Assembly: GCA_958446785.1 (NCBI GenBank)
Contig: CAUCXP010000061.1
Coordinates: 1-7,776 of the forward strand
Origin: an uncultured Collinsella sp.
Lineage (GTDB): Bacteria; Actinomycetota; Coriobacteriia; Coriobacteriales; Coriobacteriaceae
Direction of reading: 5' to 3'
Length of the DNA: 7,776 nt
Shown: one piece after another, positions 1 to 5,390 of the stretch
How the letters are laid out: the number at the start of each line of letters is the position of its first letter
How positions within the stretch are numbered: the stretch's first letter is position 1
The notes under the pieces: model-generated
Database searches by the model: none
The model's input: only the letters and a program-made list of their open reading frames with translations
Told to the model about the DNA's origin: nothing
Program-made: the position numbers and the translations under genes

Positions 1-1061
1 TCCTCGCGAACGTTCCCGCGGCTGCCGAGGCCGCTGCGGCGGGCGAGCTGTGCCTGGGCACCATCGATGCCTGGGTGGTCTGGACGCTCACGGGCGGCGC
101 GGAGTTTCGCTGCGACTGGTCCAATGCCAGCCGCACGCAGCTCTTTGACCTGCGCCGTGGCTGCTGGAGCGAGCCGGTGTGCGAGGCCTTTGGCGTCGAT
201 TCGGCTTGCCTGCCGCAGGTGACCGATTCCGATGGCCTGTTCGGTACAACGGACCTGGGCGGCTTTTTGCCGGCGCCCGTGCCCATTCACGGCGTGCTTG
301 GCGACAGCCATGCCGCCTTGTTTGCCCAGGGCTGCCATAGCCGCGGCATGGCCAAGGCGACCTATGGCACCGGAAGTTCGGTCATGATGAACGTCGGCGA
401 CGAGTTCGTCGCCAGCTCGCATGGGCTTTCGAGCTCGCTCGCATGGCGTATGGACGGCGTGACCGAGTACGTGCTCGAGGGCAACGTGAGCTACGCCGGC
501 GCCGTCAAGACGTGGCTGCGCGACGACCTGGAACTCATCAACAATCCCGAGGAAGTCACCGACCTGTGCTACGCCGCCAATCCGGCAAGCCGTGTCTACT
601 TTGTGCCGGCGTTCACTGGCCTGGGCGCGCCGCACTGGGCGAGCGATGCCGAGGGCTGCATCTTTGGCATGACGCGCACCACGGGCCGTGCGGAGTTCGT
701 AAAGGCCGCTGACGAGTCGATCGCCTATCAGATCTTCGACGTGATTGATGCGATGGTCGAGGATTCGGGCGCGGCGTTGGCCGAGCTTCGTGTTGACGGC
801 GGTCCCACGCGCGACGCGTACCTGATGCAGTTTGAGAGCGACTTGGTTGGCTCGCCCATTCGCATCGCGAGCAACGACGAGATGAGCGGTCTGGGCGCGG
901 CCTGGGCCTGCGGCATTGCGCTGGGCATGTACACGCGCGACGTCGTCGACGTCTACGGCGCCCGCGGCATCGTGGAGTCCACCATGTCCGCCGACGAGCG
1001 CGCCAAAAAGATCGCCGGCTGGCGCCATGCCGTGAAATCTACAATCGCGTACACCGCCTAG
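1..1061 (+). CDS. FGGY-family carbohydrate kinase, glycerol-kinase-like (5' partial)
   Basis: This cytoplasmic kinase would phosphorylate a polyol or sugar with ATP. The reading frame is open from the left edge (first full codon at 3), so the start lies outside the window. About 352 residues are present, against roughly 500 for glycerol kinase; the missing part is most of the N-terminal domain. Regions very like GlpK run in order: GTIDAW near the left edge, GDSHAALFAQG with the probable catalytic Asp at 303-305, AKATYGTGSS, EGNVSYAGAVKTWLRD, VYFVPAFTGLGAPHW, GCIFGMTR (FGGY signature region), ADESIAYQ, LRVDGGP and GLGAAWACGIALG, then a GW-x-AVK tail. The residue after the catalytic Asp is Ser where E. 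coli GlpK has a glycerol-contacting Gln, so the substrate may not be glycerol. Codons are strongly G/C-ending. A strong terminator follows. The family is secure; the substrate is not. Confidence 0.9.
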   Translation, partial: LANVPAAAEAAAAGELCLGTIDAWVVWTLTGGAEFRCDWSNASRTQLFDLRRGCWSEPVCEAFGVDSACLPQVTDSDGLFGTTDLGGFLPAPVPIHGVLGDSHAALFAQGCHSRGMAKATYGTGSSVMMNVGDEFVASSHGLSSSLAWRMDGVTEYVLEGNVSYAGAVKTWLRDDLELINNPEEVTDLCYAANPASRVYFVPAFTGLGAPHWASDAEGCIFGMTRTTGRAEFVKAADESIAYQIFDVIDAMVEDSGAALAELRVDGGPTRDAYLMQFESDLVGSPIRIASNDEMSGLGAAWACGIALGMYTRDVVDVYGARGIVESTMSADERAKKIAGWRHAVKSTIAYTA

Positions 1062-1075
1062 CATGATTATTCTGA

Positions 1076-1106
1076 GACGGGGATTAAAAACTCATTGATC
1101 CCCGTC
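1076..1106 (+). other. Hairpin competing with the kinase terminator
   Basis: GACGGGGAT (1076-1084) is exactly complementary to ATCCCCGTC (1098-1106), giving a 9-bp stem with a 13-base loop, 14 bases after the kinase stop codon. No T-tract follows. Its 3' arm overlaps the 5' arm of the terminator at 1100-1130, so the two hairpins cannot form at once, as in an attenuator. Whether this is regulation or only repeated sequence cannot be told from one copy. Confidence 0.5.
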
Positions 1107-1137
1107 CCGGGCAGCTCATTTGGGACGGGGCTTTTTT
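1100..1137 (+). terminator. Rho-independent terminator of the FGGY kinase
   Basis: CCCCGTCCC (1100-1108) pairs perfectly with GGGACGGGG (1122-1130), a 9-bp stem of 8 G:C and 1 T:A pairs with a 13-base loop. One C and then six T (1132-1137) follow. This is a textbook intrinsic terminator 38 bases after the kinase stop codon. Confidence 0.9.
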
Positions 1138-1192
1138 GACTGGTATGATTGGTGCGACCATTCGAACCAGCTAAAAGAGCCCCGTCCCAAAT
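1118..1192. repeat. 75-base imperfect palindrome between kinase and luxS
   Basis: Positions 1118-1137 and 1173-1192 form a 20-base inverted repeat with one mismatch (core ATTTGGGACGGGGCT). Inside it, CTGGT (1140-1144) pairs with ACCAG (1166-1170), and TGGT/ACCA pair around a GCG loop at 1154-1156. Most of the 75 bases could fold into one long hairpin or a cruciform. The left arm is also the 3' arm and T-tract of the kinase terminator. The likely luxS -10 box is in the interior. Confidence 0.75.
1120..1149 (+). promoter_or_regulatory. Candidate luxS promoter with extended -10
   Basis: TATGAT (1144-1149) matches the -10 consensus at 5 of 6 positions. It is preceded by TGG, giving an extended -10 (TGn). 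TTGGGA (1120-1125) is a 4-of-6 match to the -35 box at 18-base spacing. Transcription would start near 1156 and give a leader of about 58 bases. The -35 lies within the terminator's 3' arm region, so terminator and promoter overlap. Called by eye only. Confidence 0.4.
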
Positions 1193-1213
1193 TGACTACC
1201 GAGAGGAACTGCC

Positions 1214-1702
1214 ATGGAGCGCATTGCAAGTTTTTCCGTTGACCATCTGCTGCTTGAGCCCGGCGTGTATGTGAGCCGCATCGACCGCGATCCGGCGACC
1301 GGCGCCGCCGTCACCACCTTTGACCTGCGCCTGACCACGCCCAACAAGGAGCCAGTCATGAACACGGCCGAGTGCCACACCATTGAGCATCTGGGCGCCA
1401 CCTTCCTTCGCAACCATGCCGAGTGGTCGAGCCGTATCGTCTACTTTGGGCCCATGGGCTGCCGCACGGGCTTTTACCTCGTCGTTTTTGGTGAGCTGAC
1501 GAGCGAGGAAATCTTGCCGCTTGTGCGTGAGCTGTTCGAGTTTGTTGCTGGCTTTGAGGGCGATATCCCCGGCGCTGCTCCCGAGGAGTGCGGCAACTAC
1601 CTGGACCAGAACCTCCCCATGGCCAACTGGCTTGCGCGTCGTTATCTCGACCGCGACCTGGCCGATATCGACGAGAAGCACCTGCACTATCAGCAGGCAT
1701 AG
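1214..1702 (+). CDS. luxS: S-ribosylhomocysteine lyase LuxS
   Basis: LuxS cleaves S-ribosylhomocysteine to homocysteine and DPD, the precursor of autoinducer-2, in the activated methyl cycle (EC 4.4.1.21). It is a cytoplasmic homodimer with a divalent metal. At 162 residues it has the usual family length. Metal ligands are visible as His55 and His59 in the H-T-I-E-H motif and Cys126 in C-G-N-Y. Catalytic Glu58 lies in the same motif and the catalytic Cys83 is in M-G-C-R-T-G. The start ATG has a GAGAGGA ribosome binding site at 1201-1207. The gene stands alone, after the kinase terminator and before the PTS cluster, with G/C-ending codons like the kinase. No clear terminator follows, so some read-through into the antiterminator leader is possible. 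No SAH- or SAM-riboswitch-like structure was seen in its short leader. Confidence 0.98.
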   Translation: MERIASFSVDHLLLEPGVYVSRIDRDPATGAAVTTFDLRLTTPNKEPVMNTAECHTIEHLGATFLRNHAEWSSRIVYFGPMGCRTGFYLVVFGELTSEEILPLVRELFEFVAGFEGDIPGAAPEECGNYLDQNLPMANWLARRYLDRDLADIDEKHLHYQQA

Positions 1703-1771
1703 GGCCGCCCTCTGCCTCCAAACCGTTCACACGGAGATATCGACCGTTTAACTGTTTAGAAGTGTTTATTC

Positions 1772-1807
1772 GAGGTCATTAGCACTAGCTCGCTTAAACT
1801 AGTCCTC
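1772..1807 (+). other. Leader hairpin upstream of the antiterminator gene
   Basis: The strand CTAGTCCTC (1799-1807) pairs with ACTAG (1784-1788) and, across an 8-base bulge (1776-1783), with GAGG (1772-1775). The result is a 9-bp bulged stem with a 10-base loop, 16 bases before the terminator stem of the same leader. Bulged stems are typical of RNAs read by BglG/LicT-family proteins, but the sequence does not match the known RAT consensus well, so the role is open. Confidence 0.35.
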
Positions 1808-1810
1808 AGA

Positions 1811-1835
1811 GTGATATTCAGGCAAGGCTCCTGAA
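1811..1835 (+). promoter_or_regulatory. Candidate antiterminator (RAT-like) element
   Basis: TTCAGG (1817-1822) and CCTGAA (1830-1835) form a 6-bp stem around a 7-base loop. The run CAGGCAAGGCTC (1819-1830) resembles the 3' half of the BglG/LicT RAT consensus (CAGGCAAAACC). The element overlaps the 5' arm of the terminator at 1823-1839, which is the arrangement expected for protein-stabilised antitermination. The 5' half of a canonical RAT (GGATTGTTACTG) is not recognisable, so this is tentative. Confidence 0.35.
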
Positions 1836-1890
1836 GCAGCATCTGTCGACATTGATTGTCGGATTCTGCTTCGGGAGCCTTGTTCTGTTT
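1823..1890 (+). terminator. Leader terminator (attenuator) before the antiterminator gene
   Basis: Positions 1823-1839 (starts CAAGGCTCC) pair with 1866-1882 (ends GGAGCCTTG) over 17 bp with a single G·U. The 26-base loop has its own 5-bp hairpin (CGACA/TGTCG). TTCTGTTT (1883-1890) follows. It ends 12 bases before the start codon of the PRD antiterminator, so it cannot be the end of luxS alone. It fits an attenuator through which the downstream protein controls its own operon, as in bgl and lic systems. Confidence 0.8.
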
Positions 1891-1902
1891 AGGGGGGGAC
1901 AC

Positions 1903-2742
1903 ATGGAAATTGTTAAACGAATTAATACCAGCGCTGTCCTCTGCGTCGATGGAAATGGCAGACAGTTGGTTGCATTCGGCCGTGGTCTGGGGTTTAAGAA
2001 TGTCGGAGACGAGGTCCCTCTTTCGGAGATTCAACGAACGTTTTATAACGTTAGCTCTCGCTACATCGCTCTCGTTGACGAGGTCCCCGACGAGCTTCTC
2101 GAGCTTACCTCGGATGTTATTGATATGTCGACAGGTTTGCTGTCTTATGAGGTGAGCCCTAATTTGCCGTTTATCCTTGCGGACCATATCGCGTATGCGG
2201 TTAAGCGCAAAGAGCAAAATATCGTTGTCCGCATGCCTTTATCGTTTGATGTCCGCCAACAATATCCCGTCGAATTTAGAATCGGCGAGTATGCACTTAA
2301 GATAATCAGGAAACGTCTTAACGTTAGGCTTCCAGCTCATGAGGCAGTTGGAATTGCCATGGCGTTTATCAATAACATGGCCGATTCGGACTCATGCGAA
2401 GTAGTTAAAGAGTTTAGCGCGGATATCTACGATCGTGTTCTGGAGGAGTCAACCGTTGCTGTTGAAAATCGGCTTGGCATTCAAGTTGATCGGGAAGGTT
2501 TCGATTACGCAAGGTTCGCAACCCATCTTCAGTACTTATTCAATAGGTTGAACTCTGGCGAAAGCATCGTGAGCGACAACCGCAAGATGTACCTCTCGCT
2601 CAAAAAAGAATATCCGGTGGCATCAATGTGCGCCGATGATATTGCTTCTGTTCTCAGCCGACTGACGGGGCGGGAACTTATAGACGAAGAAAGACTCTAC
2701 CTCATGATGCACATCAATCGAATTGCATCGAAAACAAGGTAA
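1903..2742 (+). CDS. licT: BglG/LicT-family PRD transcription antiterminator
   Basis: This RNA-binding antiterminator should stabilise a leader hairpin so RNA polymerase passes a terminator, under control of PTS phosphorylation. It has 279 residues, the usual length. The CAT RNA-binding domain is residues 1-55 (MEIVKRINTS, FGRGLGF), then PRD1 (about 65-170) and PRD2 (about 175-279). PRD phosphorylation histidines are visible as His95 (L-A-D-H-I), His208 (F-A-T-H-L) and His270 (M-M-H-I). The second PRD1 site, normally His (H159 in B. subtilis LicT), is Ala154 in I-A-M-A-F. The ATG at 1903 is chosen because it begins the CAT domain exactly and has a G-rich Shine-Dalgarno (1891-1898); an in-frame TTG at 1852 lies inside the leader terminator. 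The PTS gene follows after 68 bases, so the two are probably co-transcribed. GC is lower than in luxS. Confidence 0.93.
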   Translation: MEIVKRINTSAVLCVDGNGRQLVAFGRGLGFKNVGDEVPLSEIQRTFYNVSSRYIALVDEVPDELLELTSDVIDMSTGLLSYEVSPNLPFILADHIAYAVKRKEQNIVVRMPLSFDVRQQYPVEFRIGEYALKIIRKRLNVRLPAHEAVGIAMAFINNMADSDSCEVVKEFSADIYDRVLEESTVAVENRLGIQVDREGFDYARFATHLQYLFNRLNSGESIVSDNRKMYLSLKKEYPVASMCADDIASVLSRLTGRELIDEERLYLMMHINRIASKTR

Positions 2743-2749
2743 TTAGTTG

Positions 2750-2768
2750 GCAAAGGCGCGCGCTTTGC
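2750..2768 (+). other. Small hairpin between antiterminator and PTS genes
   Basis: GCAAAG (2750-2755) and CTTTGC (2763-2768) form a 6-bp stem over a GCGCGCG loop. There is no T-tract after it, so it is not an intrinsic terminator. It may affect mRNA processing or be incidental. Confidence 0.3.
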
Positions 2769-2810
2769 TGATGGTTACATATAAAACTCAACATGGGAGA
2801 AATGGTATTT

Positions 2811-4181
2811 ATGGCAGATACAACCAAGCTCGCTGCCGAGATTCTCGAGATGGTGGGCGGCGCAGACAACGTTACATTTGTAGCTCACTGCATGACTCGT
2901 TTAAGGTTCAACCTTAAGGACGAAAGCATCGTAGACGATGCAAAAGTCAAGGCGATTGATGGCGTGATCGACATTCGCCATTCCGCGGGGCAATATCAGG
3001 TGATTGTGGGACCTAAGGTCGATAAGGTCTATGAAATCGTTGCCAAGGAAACCGGGATTGATGCCGGAGATTCCGAGGCAAGCGAAGGAGAGACTAAGGG
3101 CTTTCTGGGAAAGCTAATGAAGCTCATCAGCGGCATCATGATGCCCGTTCTTCCTGCCTTGATCGCATGCGGAATGATAAACGCCGTCCTTAGTATTCTG
3201 ACGACGGCGGGTGCTGTTTCCGCCGAGAGCGGAATATACACTCTGCTGTACGGCATGGGAAATGCCTGCATGTATTTTCTGCCCGTTCTTGTCGGATCAT
3301 CTGCTGCTCAGTTCTTTGGAACCGATCGATATATCGGTGCGGTACTCGGTGCAATCCTGATTTATCCGACTTTCGTTGCTGCGGCCGGAGCGGGCGATGC
3401 GCTGGATTTGCTCGGCATGAAGTTCACAATGGTGAGCTATTCCTCCACGGTGTTTCCTGCTATCGTGGCGGCTTGGTTCGCATCCGTTCTTAATAAGTGG
3501 CTGCGGGCGGTTCTTCCCGATGTTGTGGCATTTGCGCTCGTCCCGTTCCTGACGGTTGCTGTTGCCGCCCCCGTCTCGCTCCTTGTGATCGGCCCCGTTA
3601 TTCAGCAGGCGAGCTCTTTGCTTGCGACTGCAGTGCTGGCGGTCTATCAGTTCAGCCCCGTCCTTTGCGGCGTTATTCTCGGGCCGATATTCGGTCTCGT
3701 TATGATCCCCCTTGGACTCCATTGGGCCCTGATCGTGCTTTCCATCAACAATATTATGACCGTCGGCTCCGATCCTATCCTTGGACTTCTCTGCTGCAGC
3801 ATGGGTGTTGTCGGCGCTTGTTTGGCGTTTGCCCTCCGCTCGAAGGACCCGAGTGAAAAGAGTCTTGGGTTCAGCTGTGCCATTACGGGCTTTTTCGGGA
3901 TTACGGAACCGGCGCTGTACGGCATCATCTTGGAGCACAAGAAGATCATTATCGCTTCCATGGTCGCCGGAGCAATCAGTGCTGTTATCCCGGCGATTTT
4001 CAACACCTGTACGTTCGTTATGACGTCGAGCGGCATTTTTAGCTTCCCCGGTTATATGGATCCTTCTGGTGATATGAGCAGCCTCATCGGCGCAATTCTT
4101 TGCAATGTCGTCGGTTTAATTCTTAACTTCGTTCTCGTTTACATCCTGTATCGCCCTGATGAAGAGGCAGTAGTGGAGTAG
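2811..4181 (+). CDS. PTS beta-glucoside-type EIIBC permease, no EIIA domain
   Basis: This membrane permease of the glucose/beta-glucoside PTS family imports a sugar and phosphorylates it, taking phosphate from an EIIA protein. The product is 456 residues. The EIIB domain (1-85) opens MADTTKLAAEILEMVGG and has the phospho-acceptor Cys27 in H-C-M-T-R-L-R-F. After a linker (85-98), the EIIC domain (about 100-450) has around ten hydrophobic segments, the G-L-H-W motif (302-305) and the hallmark GITEPALYG (363-371). It stops at the end of EIIC: the ~150-residue EIIA domain of E. coli BglF (625 residues) is absent, so EIIA must come from another gene. The ATG at 2811 is preferred because it matches the family N-terminus and follows GGGAGA (2795-2800). 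An in-frame ATG at 2793 would add six residues but has no ribosome binding site. Placement behind an antiterminator supports a beta-glucoside substrate; the exact sugar is unknown. Confidence 0.93.
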   Translation: MADTTKLAAEILEMVGGADNVTFVAHCMTRLRFNLKDESIVDDAKVKAIDGVIDIRHSAGQYQVIVGPKVDKVYEIVAKETGIDAGDSEASEGETKGFLGKLMKLISGIMMPVLPALIACGMINAVLSILTTAGAVSAESGIYTLLYGMGNACMYFLPVLVGSSAAQFFGTDRYIGAVLGAILIYPTFVAAAGAGDALDLLGMKFTMVSYSSTVFPAIVAAWFASVLNKWLRAVLPDVVAFALVPFLTVAVAAPVSLLVIGPVIQQASSLLATAVLAVYQFSPVLCGVILGPIFGLVMIPLGLHWALIVLSINNIMTVGSDPILGLLCCSMGVVGACLAFALRSKDPSEKSLGFSCAITGFFGITEPALYGIILEHKKIIIASMVAGAISAVIPAIFNTCTFVMTSSGIFSFPGYMDPSGDMSSLIGAILCNVVGLILNFVLVYILYRPDEEAVVE

Positions 4182-4194
4182 ACAATTATTTGGG

Positions 4195-4229
4195 ATGTAA
4201 GCTGCCGAAAACCCCGCGGCAGATTGCAT
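4195..4229 (+). other. Hairpin after the PTS gene
   Basis: Positions 4195-4207 pair with 4217-4229 over 13 positions, with one mismatch and one G·U (CTGCCG/CGGCAG next to a 9-base loop). It starts 14 bases after the PTS stop codon and sits two bases upstream of the terminator stem, so both can form together. It could protect the 3' end of the upstream mRNA. It is not followed by a T-tract. Confidence 0.5.
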
Positions 4230-4231
4230 GT

Positions 4232-4273
4232 GGTGGGCTTGCCGTTGATTCACGCGAGCCCACCCTCATTTTT
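4232..4273 (+). terminator. Intrinsic terminator between PTS and hydrolase genes
   Basis: GGTGGGCTTGC (4232-4242) pairs with GCGAGCCCACC (4254-4264), 11 bp with one G·U and an 11-base loop. CTCA and then five T (4269-4273) follow. The Shine-Dalgarno of the next gene (GGAG, 4274-4277) starts directly after the T-tract. Partial read-through would make the hydrolase a lower-expressed member of the PTS operon; alternatively it has its own promoter, but none was seen. Confidence 0.75.
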
Positions 4274-4286
4274 GGAGTGACTAGCT

Positions 4287-5267
4287 ATGACAATTACAGC
4301 CGATATGACGTTTGGCGAAATCGCGCTCCTTCCTGAGTTCGCTGGCTTTGGCGAGCACCTTATGCTTTGCCGGCCTTCAACTTGGGAGCGCATGTGGAAT
4401 AAACCCATCGTGTCTCATATGAATTCTGATGCTAATCCATATGAAACTACTCGCGTTTTGCGTGGATTGAATCGGATTGTCGAGCTCGTGGATGACGGGA
4501 GGCAAGTTGCCTACGATATATGGGATGAAGCCGACTGCATCCGTGATCCGACTCGACGCAACACGAAACTGTTCTTCTTTCCCGGGAGACCCGGGGCTCC
4601 CTTTATCATTGCGGTTTCGGGCGGAGGTTATCAGAGCGTTTGTCATCAAATGGAAGGCTTTCCCGTTGCCCCCGAGCTCAACGATGCGGGCTATAACGTG
4701 TTCGTGCTGTCATACAGGGTGAGGGTCGAGCCTTTGATGCCGCGTCCAATCGACGATTTAAATCGAGCTGTCCGTTTTGTCTTCGAGAATTCAGCGAAAT
4801 TTAATGTCGCAAAAAGTTATGCAGTTATCGGCTTTTCTGCTGGTGCGCATTTAACTGCCGAGTGGGGGACGGACAACAAGGGATTTGCGTCCTACGGATG
4901 CGAGGCACCCAAAGCCTTGGTCCTGTGTTATGCACCGATTGATCTTCGTGGCTTTGAGAACGCATCAGACAATAGATTTCTTGATTCGGTGTGCGGCGGG
5001 GCTGGTTGCGACTCGCTCGATGATTTCTGTATTAATCAGCATGTGTGGGAGCAGTATCCTCCGACATATCTTTGGCAATGCGCTGACGATGATATTGTAT
5101 CGCCCGACAATTATGAAAAGATGGTCGATGCTCTGGATGCAGCTGGAGTACACCATGAGGGAGTCATGTATTCAGAAGGGGGGCACGCATTGATGAAGCC
5201 CCATGCGCCGGAGACCGACTACTGGTGTATGAGCGTTATTGAGTTTCTTAAAGATTATCTCGACTAG
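4287..5267 (+). CDS. Alpha/beta-hydrolase (acyl esterase-like)
   Basis: A 326-residue protein of the alpha/beta-hydrolase superfamily, most like BD-FAE/acetyl-xylan-esterase-type carboxylesterases. The nucleophile elbow is G-F-S-A-G-A-H with Ser184. The acid is probably Asp268 in C-A-D-D-D-I-V and the base is His300 in G-G-H-A-L. The oxyanion-hole segment is SGGGY (111-115) where many relatives have HGGG. Residues 1-100 are a family-specific N-terminal extension (FGEIALLPEFAGFGEH). No signal peptide or membrane segment is seen, so it acts in the cytoplasm. The ATG at 4287 has GGAG at 4274-4277. It follows the PTS permease by 105 bases that hold a terminator. Context suggests deacylation of a substituted glycoside taken up by the PTS, but this is inference; peptidase or lipase-like roles are not excluded. 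Codons include many A/T-ending ones, as in the antiterminator gene. Confidence 0.85.
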   Translation: MTITADMTFGEIALLPEFAGFGEHLMLCRPSTWERMWNKPIVSHMNSDANPYETTRVLRGLNRIVELVDDGRQVAYDIWDEADCIRDPTRRNTKLFFFPGRPGAPFIIAVSGGGYQSVCHQMEGFPVAPELNDAGYNVFVLSYRVRVEPLMPRPIDDLNRAVRFVFENSAKFNVAKSYAVIGFSAGAHLTAEWGTDNKGFASYGCEAPKALVLCYAPIDLRGFENASDNRFLDSVCGGAGCDSLDDFCINQHVWEQYPPTYLWQCADDDIVSPDNYEKMVDALDAAGVHHEGVMYSEGGHALMKPHAPETDYWCMSVIEFLKDYLD

Positions 5268-5272
5268 GAAGC

Positions 5273-5316
5273 TGCATGTCGCTTTTTGAGCGGGTGATTT
5301 CGTCATGCAATGTTTT
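5273..5316 (+). terminator. Weak candidate terminator of the hydrolase gene
   Basis: TGCATGTCG (5273-5281) pairs with CGTCATGCA (5301-5309) except for a central T/T mismatch. An inner CGCT/AGCG stem at 5280-5292 shares C5280 and G5281 with the outer stem, so the two cannot both be complete. A short TTTT lies at 5313-5316. The stem is imperfect and the T-tract short, so the call is tentative. Confidence 0.3.
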
Positions 5317-5390
5317 CGGTATTGATCGTGGTCGTGGATGAATGATGTTCTAGAATGTTCATACTGTCACATAAACGAACAGGAGCGAAC

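Noticed and set aside
1150..1213. SAH or SAM riboswitch in the luxS leader
   Set aside because: The leader is only about 58 bases and shows no pseudoknot or conserved core of those classes.
1196..1687. A 163-residue open frame on the minus strand opposite luxS
   Set aside because: LuxS is certain on the plus strand and the antisense product has no recognisable features.
1721..1760. Promoter for the antiterminator operon (TTCACA at 1726-1731)
   Set aside because: The -35 match is good, but no acceptable -10 lies at 16-18 bases; the true promoter was not located.
1852..1902. Longer N-terminus for the antiterminator, starting at TTG 1852
   Set aside because: It would translate through the leader terminator; the CAT domain begins exactly at the ATG at 1903, which has its own Shine-Dalgarno.
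3297..3938. A 213-residue open frame on the minus strand within the permease gene
   Set aside because: Low-complexity charged product opposite a confidently identified EIIC domain; no start signal or motif seen.
5355..5390. Longer N-terminus for the DUF4867 protein
   Set aside because: The ATG at 5355 lacks a ribosome binding site, while 5391 has AGGAG and matches the family start.
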